Part shown: positions 11,489-19,938 of the stretch, one piece after another
Numbering within the stretch: the first letter of the stretch is position 1
Layout: every line of letters begins with the position of its first letter
Source of the DNA: Oscillospiraceae bacterium
GTDB taxonomy: Bacteria > Bacillota > Clostridia > Oscillospirales > Ruminococcaceae
Direction: 5' to 3'
NCBI GenBank assembly: GCA_022835495.1
Contig: BQOK01000001.1
Span: 3,286,001 to 3,350,000, forward strand
Length of the DNA stretch: 64,000 bases
Program-made: the position numbers and the translations under genes
Notes under the pieces: model-generated
What the model was told of the DNA's origin: nothing
What the model saw: only the letters and a program-made list of their open reading frames with translations
Database searches by the model: none

Positions 11489-12553
11489 ATGTTTGAAACT
11501 GCCTGTTCCCTGCTGCAGCATGCGGTGACCGCCGGGCGCTGCCCAGGCGCCGCGCTCGCCGTGGGCTGCCGCGGCCGGCTGCTGGCGCAGGCGTATTTTG
11601 GCACCATGGCCCCGCTGGACGCCCCGTTTGAGCCCGTGGGGCCCCACACGGTATACGACCTGGCAAGCCTGAGCAAGGTGGTGGCGGCCACCACCCTGCT
11701 GCTGCAGGACTTTGCGTCCGGGGCCCTTTCGCCGCAGGACCCGCTGCGCCGCTTTTTTGCCGGGGCCGGCCCGCAAAAGGGGGCGCTCACCCTGGCGCAG
11801 CTGCTCACCCACGCCGCGGGGCTGAAAAGCTGGGCCCGGCTGGACCTGCTGGGCCCGCCCCCCGCCGCCGCGGCCGAAACCATTCTTTCCATGCCCCTGG
11901 CCTGTGCCCCCGGCAGCCGAGTGGTATACAGCGACCTGGGCTTTATTTTGCTGGGCCGCGTGCTGGAGCTGGTGCACGGCGCGCCCCTGCCCCAGCTGGC
12001 GCAGCAGCGGGTGTTTGCGCCGCTGGGCATGGCGCACACCGGCTACGCGCCCGCGCCCGCCCTGTGCGCCCCCACCGAGCGGGATGAGCGGGGCGCTTGG
12101 CTGCGGGGCGTTGTGCACGATGAAAACGCCCAGTTCCTCGGGGGGGATTCCGGCAATGCGGGGGTGTTTTCCACCCTGCCGGACCTCGCCCGCTACGCCG
12201 CGGCGCTGGCCTGCGGCGGCAGCCTGGAGGGGGTGGAGCTTGTACCCGCCGCCACGCTGCGCGCAGCCTGCCAAAACGCCACCCCGGGCCTTGGGCAAAA
12301 CCGGGGGCTGGGCTTTCAGCTGGCGGGCGCGCCGGGCGATTTTTTCGGGCCGCTGTTCAGCCCCGCCGGGTTTGGGCACACCGGCTTTACCGGCACCAGC
12401 CTGGCCGTGGATCCCGCCGGCGGGCTGTTTGTGGTGCTTCTCACCAACCGGGTGCACCCCGCCCGGCAGCCCGACCGGTTCGCGGGCCTGCGGGCCGAAA
12501 TCCACAGCGCCATTCTCCAGGAGTGGCGCGCGCAGCAAGGAGGAAACACATGA
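11489..12553 (+). CDS. class C beta-lactamase-like serine hydrolase
   Basis: 354-residue serine hydrolase of the beta-lactamase/PBP4* (S12) superfamily. The SxxK nucleophile motif is SLSK (about residue 60), the second motif is YSDLG, and HTGFTGTS near the C-terminus takes the place of KTG. There is no signal peptide, so it should act in the cytoplasm. In Bacillus subtilis the murQRP-amiE-nagZ-namZ cluster also holds a protein of this superfamily, assigned as a MurNAc-L-alanine amidase. By position, the present protein may likewise strip peptides from MurNAc (inference). AAGGAGG lies upstream; its stop overlaps the regulator start by 4 bases (ATGA). Confidence 0.85.
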   Translation: MFETACSLLQHAVTAGRCPGAALAVGCRGRLLAQAYFGTMAPLDAPFEPVGPHTVYDLASLSKVVAATTLLLQDFASGALSPQDPLRRFFAGAGPQKGALTLAQLLTHAAGLKSWARLDLLGPPPAAAAETILSMPLACAPGSRVVYSDLGFILLGRVLELVHGAPLPQLAQQRVFAPLGMAHTGYAPAPALCAPTERDERGAWLRGVVHDENAQFLGGDSGNAGVFSTLPDLARYAAALACGGSLEGVELVPAATLRAACQNATPGLGQNRGLGFQLAGAPGDFFGPLFSPAGFGHTGFTGTSLAVDPAGGLFVVLLTNRVHPARQPDRFAGLRAEIHSAILQEWRAQQGGNT

Positions 12554-13416
12554 CCAACGTGGAGGCGCGCATCCGCAGCAGCTACGGCAGCCTCAGCGAC
12601 ACCGAGCGCAAAGCGGCCGACTACTTTTTAAACCACATGGAGGCCAGCTATTCCCTTCCCATCGCCCAGCTGGCGCAGGAGGCGGGGGTAAGCCCCACCG
12701 CCTGGGTGCGGCTCTGCAAGGCCGTGGGCTACGAGGGTTTGAAGGAAATGCGCAAGCATCTGCTGGTGGAGCGCATGAACGAACCCCAGGACGCTCCCGA
12801 AGACAAGCGCTATTTCTCCGATCTGAACGAGGGCAGCGATGTGGCCCAGATTCTGCAAACGGTGTCCAACACCAGTATACAGGCAATTCGCGACACTGCC
12901 AAGATGCTGGACCAGAATGCGTTATATCAGGCGGCCAACTGCATTTTAAAGGCCGCCACCATCCGGCTGTTTGGGGTGGGCGCCTCGGCCCTGGTGGCCG
13001 AGGACCTGTATCACAAGCTCACCCGCATCAACCGCTACGCCATGTTCAGCCGCGACAGCCATGTTCAGCTTAGCTACAGCTCCACCCTTTCCCAGCGGGA
13101 TGTGGCCGTGTTCGTGTCCAACACGGGCGCCACCCAGGAAACGCTGGAAACGCTGCGGGCCGCAAAACAGAGCGGCTGCCGCACCATCGGCATCACCCGG
13201 TATTCAAAAAGCCCGCTGGCCGCGGGCTGTGACATTCTTTTATATACCGTGTCGCCGGAGGTGTATGTGCGCAGCGGCGCCATGAGCAGCCGAATGGCCC
13301 AGCTCATGACCGTGGACGTGCTGTTCACGCTGGTGGCCAGCAAGGATTATTCCGCCATTCAGCAGCCGCTGGAAAACAGCTATAAAATCTGCCAGACCCA
13401 CCGGGTAAAGGAATAA
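12550..13416 (+). CDS. RpiR-family transcriptional regulator (MurR-like)
   Basis: 288-residue regulator with an N-terminal RpiR helix-turn-helix (about residues 1-77; LSDTERKAADYFL and the recognition helix AGVSPTAWVRLCKAVG) and a C-terminal SIS sugar-phosphate-binding domain (about residues 120-270; GVGASALVAEDLYHKL and SNTGATQETLE). RpiR proteins respond to phosphosugars; MurR of E. coli responds to MurNAc-6-phosphate. The gene lies among MurNAc genes and is translationally coupled to the serine hydrolase, with AAGGAGG 6 bases before the ATG. It is the likely reader of the GAAA-N5-TTTC repeats at 10214 and 24432. Confidence 0.92.
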   Translation: MTNVEARIRSSYGSLSDTERKAADYFLNHMEASYSLPIAQLAQEAGVSPTAWVRLCKAVGYEGLKEMRKHLLVERMNEPQDAPEDKRYFSDLNEGSDVAQILQTVSNTSIQAIRDTAKMLDQNALYQAANCILKAATIRLFGVGASALVAEDLYHKLTRINRYAMFSRDSHVQLSYSSTLSQRDVAVFVSNTGATQETLETLRAAKQSGCRTIGITRYSKSPLAAGCDILLYTVSPEVYVRSGAMSSRMAQLMTVDVLFTLVASKDYSAIQQPLENSYKICQTHRVKE

Positions 13417-13430
13417 GCGCACGCCCCGCC

Positions 13431-14177
13431 CTATCCAAAGAAAACATCCATTGCATGCTTCAGCTGCCCGTCCCAATACGCCCATTCGTGGGCGCCGGGG
13501 CCCGCGCAAAAGGTGTGAGGGATGTTTTTTTGTGCCAAAAACCCCGCCAACTCCCGGTTTACGGGGTACAAAGGGTCCTGCTCGCCGCAGGCGAGATACA
13601 GTCGGGGCAGCGGCGCGGCGGCGGCTTCGGCCAGGGCAAACAGATCGCTCTCGGGCGGGATGCGCCCCCGGGCCAGCCCCGGGCCGAAAATGGCCTGGCC
13701 CGCCGCCGCGTCCAGCGGCCATTCCGCCGAGCCCACCAGCGTTTCCGGCCGCACCGCGGCCGAAAACGCCGCGCAGCCCGCGTATTGCCCGGGAAAGGTC
13801 AGGGCGCATTTCAGCGCCCCATAGCCCCCCATTGAAAGGCCGAACACATAGTTTTGCTCCCGCTTTCGGCTCAGGCCGAACAGCCGCGCGCACTCGGCGG
13901 GCAGCTCCCCGGTAACAAACCTGAAAAACTGCGGGCCGCAGGCCATGTCCGCATAATAGCTGTTGCGGGCGTCGGGTGCCACAAGGACCACGTTTTTTTC
14001 CGCGGCGTAGCGCTCGGCCGCAGTGAACCGCAGCCAGCCGCTGCCGTCGTCCGACGCGCCGTGCAGCAGCAGCACGACCGGCGCCTCACCCGGCGCGCCC
14101 TGCTCCGGCAGCACCAGCCGCACCCGGCCCTGCCCGCCCAGGGTCTTGAACCGGTGTGTAAATTCCACAAGGGCCAT
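13431..14177 (-). CDS. alpha/beta-hydrolase esterase (EstA/esterase D-like)
   Basis: 248-residue cytoplasmic hydrolase. The oxyanion region is LLLHGASDDGSGW, the nucleophile elbow is GLSMGGYGA and the catalytic His lies near the C-terminus in GAHEWAYWD. It resembles the esterase D/tributyrin esterase group, which deacylates short acyl esters and sugar acetates. It is the last gene of the long operon and starts 12 bases after the NagZ stop. In this setting it may remove O-acetyl groups from MurNAc, a common wall modification (inference). It is convergent with the regulator gene, with 14 bases between the stops and no clear terminator. Confidence 0.85.
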   Translation of the reverse strand: MALVEFTHRFKTLGGQGRVRLVLPEQGAPGEAPVVLLLHGASDDGSGWLRFTAAERYAAEKNVVLVAPDARNSYYADMACGPQFFRFVTGELPAECARLFGLSRKREQNYVFGLSMGGYGALKCALTFPGQYAGCAAFSAAVRPETLVGSAEWPLDAAAGQAIFGPGLARGRIPPESDLFALAEAAAAPLPRLYLACGEQDPLYPVNRELAGFLAQKNIPHTFCAGPGAHEWAYWDGQLKHAMDVFFG

Positions 14178-14189
14178 GCTTTTTGCCCC

Positions 14190-15740
14190 CTATCGCAACC
14201 GGGCCAGCGGCAGCCTGCCCTGGGGCGGCGTTTTGCCGCACAGCACCGGCCAAAGCGCCCGGAACATGGCGGGCGTGTATTCCCAGGCGGCCAGCCCGGC
14301 CACATGGGGCGGCAGCTCCGCCAGATCGTAGGGATTGCGCAGCGCCACCAGGATCATGGGCAGCCCGGTGGCGGCCAGCGCCCGGGCCAGCCGGAGCTGG
14401 CCCTTTAAAATATGGCCGTTGTAGGTGCCCAGAACAAGGCAGCTGTGCCCGGCGGCCTGGGCCGTGATCGCTTCGATCTCGGCGTCCGTGGGGTCCTTGG
14501 GGGTGACCAGCGCCTCGCCCGCGCCCGCCAGCCCGCGCATTTCCTCGGCAAAGGTAAAATTGCCGCTGGCGGCGCTGGAGGCGAGGGTGCTGCGGTAGTC
14601 CGGGCAGCCCAAAAACAGGGGCGTTTCGCCCAGCGGGGGCAGACCGCCCTGGGGCAGCTGCACGGCGGTGACGCTTTTTTGCCGCAGCCCGCGCACGGCG
14701 GCGCGGCACTGCGCGTCGCTGGGCGTGCCGCGCACCGGGCCCAGGGCGGCGCACCGGGCCTTGTGCTCCAGGATGCGCCGCGCGCTCTCCTCCAGCTGCA
14801 CCCGGTCCATGCGGCCCTCCGCCAGGGCCTCCTCCGCTTTGACCACCGCCTCCCGGGCCAGCGCCGCCGTGTGCGACACGAACACCAGATCCACCCCGGC
14901 GTTCATGGCCGCCAGCACCCCGTTCACGGTGCCGTAATGGGTGGCGATGGCCTGCATCTCCATGCAGTCCGAAATCACCAGCCCCTCAAAGCCCAGACGG
15001 CCCCGCAGAAGGTCGGTCATGATCGCGCGGGACATGGTGGCCGGCACCCCGCCGGGCTCCAGCTGGGGAAACAGGATGTGGGTGCTCATAACCGCGGGCG
15101 CGCCCGCCGCAATGCCCGCCCGGAAGGGGATCAGCTCCCGCTGTTCCAGCTCCTCCAGCGATTTGTCAATGCAGGGCAGCCCGATGTGGGAGTCCACCGC
15201 CGTGTCGCCATGGCCGGGGAAATGCTTCAGGCTGGCGTAAACGCCGCCCTCGGTCAGCCCCTTCATCATGGCCGTGGCGTACCGGGCCACAGCGGCGGGG
15301 TCGTCGCCGTAGCTGCGCACCCCGATCACCGGGTTGTCGGGGTTCGAGTTCACGTCCATCACCGGCGCCAGGTCAAAATCCACCCCCAGCGCCCGCAGCC
15401 GGCAGCCGGTCAGGTAGCCCATTTCATAGGCGTTTTCTTCCCCGCCCGCGGCAGCAATGGCCATGGCCCCGGGGGGGTTGGTGGTATCGTCCGGCAGGCG
15501 GGTCACAACGCCGCCCTCCTGGTCAATAGTAATAAAGGGCTCCGCGCCGGTCGCGGCGCAAATGCGCCGCCGAAGCTCGGCGCAAAGGGCGGCAAGCTGT
15601 TCCTCGCTCTCAATGTTGTGCCGGAACAGAATGATGTTCCCCACCTTGTATTCTTCCACCAGCCGGATAAACTCCCCGTCCAGTTCCCTCCCCGGGAAGC
15701 CCACCACCAGCTTTTGGCCGATCATTTCGCGCAGGGTCAT
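14190..15740 (-). CDS. nagZ: GH3 beta-N-acetylglucosaminidase NagZ
   Basis: 516-residue family 3 glycosidase that removes non-reducing GlcNAc from GlcNAc-MurNAc fragments. The diagnostic NagZ motif KHFPGHG-x4-DSH, which holds the Asp-His acid/base dyad, and the nucleophile Asp in LVISDCMEMQA are both intact. It is longer than Gram-negative NagZ because it has the C-terminal domain found in Gram-positive members. No signal peptide is present, whereas B. subtilis NagZ is secreted, so it should act on imported material. The start at 15740 is set by AGGAGGA 8 bases upstream, 23 bases after the NamZ stop. Confidence 0.94.
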   Translation of the reverse strand: MTLREMIGQKLVVGFPGRELDGEFIRLVEEYKVGNIILFRHNIESEEQLAALCAELRRRICAATGAEPFITIDQEGGVVTRLPDDTTNPPGAMAIAAAGGEENAYEMGYLTGCRLRALGVDFDLAPVMDVNSNPDNPVIGVRSYGDDPAAVARYATAMMKGLTEGGVYASLKHFPGHGDTAVDSHIGLPCIDKSLEELEQRELIPFRAGIAAGAPAVMSTHILFPQLEPGGVPATMSRAIMTDLLRGRLGFEGLVISDCMEMQAIATHYGTVNGVLAAMNAGVDLVFVSHTAALAREAVVKAEEALAEGRMDRVQLEESARRILEHKARCAALGPVRGTPSDAQCRAAVRGLRQKSVTAVQLPQGGLPPLGETPLFLGCPDYRSTLASSAASGNFTFAEEMRGLAGAGEALVTPKDPTDAEIEAITAQAAGHSCLVLGTYNGHILKGQLRLARALAATGLPMILVALRNPYDLAELPPHVAGLAAWEYTPAMFRALWPVLCGKTPPQGRLPLARLR

Positions 15741-15763
15741 GGCGCAGTTCCTCCTGTTTGTAT

Positions 15764-16918
15764 TCAATAAAGATGAAATGGCTCCTTGCGGCGGGCAAAC
15801 TGCTCCTGCTCCCGCCGCTGCCGCTCCAGCAGCGCCGCGGCGGTCCAGCCCGGCCGCTCAAACTCCCGGTGGCCTGCCAGCAGCGAGATAAACGGCCGGC
15901 CGCCCTCGCGCACCGGCGGCAAAAAGGCAAACTCCTTTTCGTGGCGGTCCCGCACCAGCTCCAGCAGGGTCAGCGCCGCCGCCAGCGGCCGCAGGGCTTC
16001 GGGGTCGGTCACATGCAGGTGCACGCCGCCGCACACCTGCCCCTTGTGCTTGGAGGTGGTCGGCTCAAAGTACTGGGGCGTGGCCAGAATGCCCGGCAGC
16101 TTTTTCTGGTTGAACGCAGCGGCAAGGCCCTCCACGTCCTGAATGTAAGGCGCGCCCAAAATGGCAAAGGGGTCCGCGGTGCCCCGCCCCTCCGAAAGGT
16201 TCGTGCCCTCGAACAGGCAGGTGCCCGCGTACAAAAACGCCGTTTCAAAACGCGGGAGGTTCAGGCTGGGCAGGATCCAGGGCCTGCCCCAGGCAGGGAA
16301 CATTTCGTCCCGCCGCCAGCCCTCGCAGGGGATCACGGTAAGCTCACACCCAAGCGCCCGCTCCCGGTTCGCCATGCCGGCAAATTCGCCCGCCGTGAGG
16401 CCGTAGCGGTTGGGCAGCGGGTAGCAGCCCACAAAGCTGGCAAGCTCCTGTGCCAGCAAATTCCCCTCCACAATCCGGCCGCCCAGGGGGTCCGGCCGGT
16501 CCAGCACCACCAGGCGCTTGCCCGCGCGGGCACAGTCCTCCACCGCGTACAGCAGGGTCGACAGGAAGGTGTAGTACCGGCTGCCCACATCCTGGATGTC
16601 GTATACCAGCACGTCAAAGGCGTCCAGCATTTCCGGGGTAAACCGCTTGGAATCCGCCCCGTACAGGCTGTAAACCGGCAGGCCGGTAGGGCCGTCGGTG
16701 TAGTGGGGAACCAGCGCGCCCGCGGCAAATTCGCCCCGCACCCCGTGCTCCGGGCCGAACAGGGCGCACAGCCTGCACACCCTGCCCAGCGCGGCAATGG
16801 TGGCCTCACCCGCCCCGGTGCGGCCGGTGGGGGTGGTAACAAGCCCCACCCGCGCGCCCTTAAAAAGCGCGGCGTATTCTTGCAGCCGGTCTGCGCCGAC
16901 GCAAAGCTTCTGTTCCAT
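15764..16918 (-). CDS. namZ: DUF1343/GH171 exo-beta-N-acetylmuramidase NamZ
   Basis: 384-residue member of the former DUF1343 family, now known as the exo-acting MurNAc hydrolase NamZ. Recognised by GLVTTPTG, LFGPEHGVRG, VYDIQDVGSRYYTF and the DRPDPLGG motif. NamZ releases MurNAc from the non-reducing end once NagZ has removed GlcNAc, so the two work in turn. No export signal is seen. It lies between murQ and nagZ in the operon; the ribosome site is a modest AGAGG, fitting translational coupling to MurQ 14 bases upstream. Confidence 0.93.
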   Translation of the reverse strand: MEQKLCVGADRLQEYAALFKGARVGLVTTPTGRTGAGEATIAALGRVCRLCALFGPEHGVRGEFAAGALVPHYTDGPTGLPVYSLYGADSKRFTPEMLDAFDVLVYDIQDVGSRYYTFLSTLLYAVEDCARAGKRLVVLDRPDPLGGRIVEGNLLAQELASFVGCYPLPNRYGLTAGEFAGMANRERALGCELTVIPCEGWRRDEMFPAWGRPWILPSLNLPRFETAFLYAGTCLFEGTNLSEGRGTADPFAILGAPYIQDVEGLAAAFNQKKLPGILATPQYFEPTTSKHKGQVCGGVHLHVTDPEALRPLAAALTLLELVRDRHEKEFAFLPPVREGGRPFISLLAGHREFERPGWTAAALLERQRREQEQFARRKEPFHLY

Positions 16919-16932
16919 GGCTCACGCCTCTT

Positions 16933-17838
16933 TCAGCTTTTTATTTCGCCCAGCGCGGCCGCCACCCGGCCCTTGGCGCCTTCCAGCCGCCGGGCCGCCT
17001 CGGCCGCGTCTACCCCGGCCCGCACCATCACAATGGCGGTCTTGGCGCTGTATTCGCACTGCTCCAGCGCCGCCCGGGCCTGGGCCTCGGTGCACTCGGC
17101 GGCGGTGCACACGATGGACACGCACCGCTGCACCAGCTTTTCGTTCGAGGGCTTCACGTCCACCATCAGGTTTCCGTACACCTTGCCCAGGCGGATCATG
17201 GTACAGGTGGAAAGCATGTTCAGCACCATTTTTTGGGCCGTGCCGCTTTTCATGCGGGTGGAACCGGTAACCACCTCGGGCCCCGGCGTGGGCGCAATGC
17301 CCACATCCGCCAGCTGGTCGATCTCGCTGCCGGGGCAGCAGGTCACGGCCAGCACCGCGCCGCCCTTCTGGCGGGCATACCGCATGGCGCCCAGCACGTA
17401 GGGGGTGCGGCCGCTGGCCGCAATGCCCACCAGCACGTCCTTTTCGCCAAAATGAATGGCCTCAAGGTCCTCCCGGCCCAAAGCGGGGTCGTCCTCCGCG
17501 CCCTCCACCGCTTGGAACACGGCGGGCATTCCCCCCGCAATCAGTCCCTGCACCAGCTCCGGGTCGGTGGAATAGGTGGGCGGGCACTCCACCGCGTCCA
17601 GAATACCCAGCCGGCCGGACGTGCCCGCGCCGCAGTAGATTAGGCGGCCGCCGCCGCACATTTTTTCGCAGATCAGGTCAATGGCCGCCGCAATGTGCTC
17701 GGTTTCCCGCTCCACCGCCAGCGCCACCTTCTGGTCCTCCCGGTTGATCAGGCGCACCATATCGCAGCTGGAAAGCGTGTCGATGTTCGCCGTCGCTTCG
17801 TTGCGCTGCTCGGTTGCGATCTGTTTCAGCTCAACCAT
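16933..17838 (-). CDS. murQ: N-acetylmuramic acid 6-phosphate etherase MurQ
   Basis: 301-residue SIS-domain lyase that cleaves the lactyl ether of MurNAc-6-phosphate to give GlcNAc-6-phosphate and D-lactate. The phosphosugar site GAGTSGRLG (residues 70-78) is intact. Glu84 in VECPPT and Glu115 in GAED match the two catalytic glutamates described for E. coli MurQ. A strong GAGGAGG site precedes the ATG. It joins the products of the MurK-like kinase and AnmK to glycolysis through GlcNAc-6-phosphate; nagA and nagB are not in the window. Confidence 0.97.
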   Translation of the reverse strand: MVELKQIATEQRNEATANIDTLSSCDMVRLINREDQKVALAVERETEHIAAAIDLICEKMCGGGRLIYCGAGTSGRLGILDAVECPPTYSTDPELVQGLIAGGMPAVFQAVEGAEDDPALGREDLEAIHFGEKDVLVGIAASGRTPYVLGAMRYARQKGGAVLAVTCCPGSEIDQLADVGIAPTPGPEVVTGSTRMKSGTAQKMVLNMLSTCTMIRLGKVYGNLMVDVKPSNEKLVQRCVSIVCTAAECTEAQARAALEQCEYSAKTAIVMVRAGVDAAEAARRLEGAKGRVAAALGEIKS

Positions 17839-17886
17839 ATAACAACCTCCTCAGGGTCTGCTTTGCCGCTTTGTGAAAGGCGGCGT

Positions 17887-19215
17887 TCACACGATCTTAT
17901 GTTTTTGCCACGCACCCGAGCGCAGCCGCAGGCTGAACAGCACCGCGCGCACGCCCCAGTCGCAGAAAATGGTCATCCAAATACTCACCACGCCCCAGCC
18001 CAGCCCCAGCACGAACAGGCAGCTCAGCCCCACCCGGCACACCAGCATGGACGCAATGCTCACCGCCATGGTAAAGCGCACGTCGCCCGCGGCCCGCAGG
18101 GCGCTGGGGGTGCAAAAGCCTGCCGGGTAAAACAGGGTGGCGAACAGGCAGTGCCAGGCCAGCAGCTCCCGCACCACCGCCGTGGTCTCGGCGGAAAGGG
18201 CGTACAGGCCGCTCAGCTGCGGCAGGAACACATACACCAGCAGGTTCGCCGCCAGCATCAGCCCATAGGCCGCGCGCAGCAGCTTTGCCGCCAGGCGTTT
18301 TGCCTCCTCCGGCTGGCCCGCGCCCACGGCGCGGCCCACCACCGGCAGCATGGCAAGGCTCAGCGCACCGCCCGGCAGGGTGGCAATGCAGGAAAGCGCC
18401 CCCGCGGCCGCATTGGCCGCCAGGGCCACCGTGCCCAGCCCCGCATACAGCCGCTGTACCAGCAGCTTTCCCAGGCTGAACAGGCCGCTCTCCACCCCGC
18501 TGGGGATCCCCACATACAGGATCTTGCCCAGCATTTCCCTGCATTCGGCCAGCCGCACCGGCTGCTTTTGGGGCGCCGCAAGCATCCCGCTTTTTGCCAG
18601 CAGAACACACAGCAGCGCGGCGGCCCCGCCCCGGGCGATCAGGGTGGCAAGCGCCGCGCCCGCCGCGCCCATGCCCTTGCCGTAGATAAACCATGCGTTG
18701 CCGGCCACGTTCAGGCCGTTCATCAGCAGGCTGGCCGCCAGGGTGACCATGCTGTTGCCCTGGCTTCGGAACAGGGCCGCCGCCGCGCTGTAGGCCGCCA
18801 AAAACGGGAAGCTGCACCCAATCAGGGCAAAATACTCCCGGGCGCTGCGCATGACCTCCGGTTCCACCCGGCCAAAAATCAGCGCCAGCAGCCCGTTGCC
18901 GCACAGCAGCACCAGCGCCGCCATGGCCAGGGCAATCGCCAGGGTGCTGCCCATCAAAAGCCGGGCCGCCAGGCTCACGCGCGCCCGGTCGCCGCTGCCG
19001 CTGTACTGGCTGGCCAAAATCGAGCCGCCCGCGCACAACGCGCCGAACACCGCCACCACCAGGTAGCTGATCGTGTCCACCAGGGCCACGCCCGAAACGG
19101 CGCTCTCTCCCGCATGGGCCACCATAAAGGTGTCGGTAATGCCCACCAGCACCACCAGAAACTGCTCGCCGAACAGCGGCGCCACCAATCGCACCAGTTG
19201 TTTGCTCGAAAACAT
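17887..19215 (-). CDS. MATE-family efflux transporter in the MurNAc operon
   Basis: 442-residue integral membrane protein with about twelve hydrophobic helices in two pseudo-repeats and the MATE pattern near the N-terminus (LVRLVAPLFGEQFLV, then DTISYLVVAVFGALCAGGSIL). MATE proteins export drugs or metabolites with Na+ or H+. The start at 19215 lacks a good ribosome site but lies 4 bases after the PIG-L stop, so translation is probably coupled. Its place inside a wall-sugar operon is unusual; it might export a waste product or a wall fragment, but nothing in the sequence names the cargo. Confidence 0.9.
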   Translation of the reverse strand: MFSSKQLVRLVAPLFGEQFLVVLVGITDTFMVAHAGESAVSGVALVDTISYLVVAVFGALCAGGSILASQYSGSGDRARVSLAARLLMGSTLAIALAMAALVLLCGNGLLALIFGRVEPEVMRSAREYFALIGCSFPFLAAYSAAAALFRSQGNSMVTLAASLLMNGLNVAGNAWFIYGKGMGAAGAALATLIARGGAAALLCVLLAKSGMLAAPQKQPVRLAECREMLGKILYVGIPSGVESGLFSLGKLLVQRLYAGLGTVALAANAAAGALSCIATLPGGALSLAMLPVVGRAVGAGQPEEAKRLAAKLLRAAYGLMLAANLLVYVFLPQLSGLYALSAETTAVVRELLAWHCLFATLFYPAGFCTPSALRAAGDVRFTMAVSIASMLVCRVGLSCLFVLGLGWGVVSIWMTIFCDWGVRAVLFSLRLRSGAWQKHKIV

Positions 19216-19219
19216 TTTT

Positions 19220-19909
19220 TTACAGAGCCCGGATCTGTCTCTGCTCCTCCGGCAGCACCATAAACGTCTCGGCGTACCCCTTTCGGGCCTCAATGCCCCG
19301 CAGGCGTTTCAGGTGGGAATAATACTCGTAATAGGGAAAGCTGGTGGAACCGGTCACAAACCAATGGGTCTGCACCGCCTCCTGCCACAGCGCAAAGCCC
19401 TCGCCGCTCACCTGTGCGTAAAGATACGGGCGGTAGCCGGTGGCGTCCTCCCAGTTTTCCGCAAAGTACAGCCGGGCAAAATGCGCCGCGCCGCTTCGCT
19501 CAAAGCCCGGGGTGGCCGCATAGAACCAGGCGTCGTGCACAATGCGGTGGCAGGCTGCGTGGTCCTTGTGCATGGACTCGGCATGGTGGGTCAGGATCAC
19601 ATCCGGCTTTACCGCGCGGATCACGTCGCACACCGCAAAGCGGGCCGCGTCATCGTCGGCCAGAAGGCCGTCCGGGTAGTCCAGCACATGGGCCTCGCCC
19701 CCCAGCTTCTCTGCAAAGGCGCGGGCCTCGGCGCATTTTTGCTGCCGGTATTCCGCAATGTCCCGCCCGGCGGGCACGCCCTTTTCTCCCGCCGTCAGCG
19801 CCAGGGTCACAATGCGTCCCCCCTCCAGCGCACAGGTGGCAAGGGTTCCGCCCACCGTCAGCTCCATATCGCCCACATGGGCGCCAATGGCCAAAATGGT
19901 TTTTGCCAT
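19220..19909 (-). CDS. PIG-L/LmbE-family deacetylase with altered catalytic motif
   Basis: 229-residue protein of the PIG-L superfamily, Zn-dependent N-deacetylases of GlcNAc-type substrates. The metal motif AHPDD of active enzymes reads AHVGD here (residues 8-12): the zinc-binding His and second Asp are kept, but the first Asp, the usual general base, is Gly. The distal histidine motif HKDH is present. This variant may be inactive, use another base or act on another bond. The start at 19909 follows AAGGAAAGGAA. It lies between the GNAT gene and the MATE gene, so it was probably selected with amino-sugar use. Confidence 0.85.
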   Translation of the reverse strand: MAKTILAIGAHVGDMELTVGGTLATCALEGGRIVTLALTAGEKGVPAGRDIAEYRQQKCAEARAFAEKLGGEAHVLDYPDGLLADDDAARFAVCDVIRAVKPDVILTHHAESMHKDHAACHRIVHDAWFYAATPGFERSGAAHFARLYFAENWEDATGYRPYLYAQVSGEGFALWQEAVQTHWFVTGSTSFPYYEYYSHLKRLRGIEARKGYAETFMVLPEEQRQIRAL

Positions 19910-19938
19910 GCTTCTCGTTCCTTTCCTTGCGGCGCGGC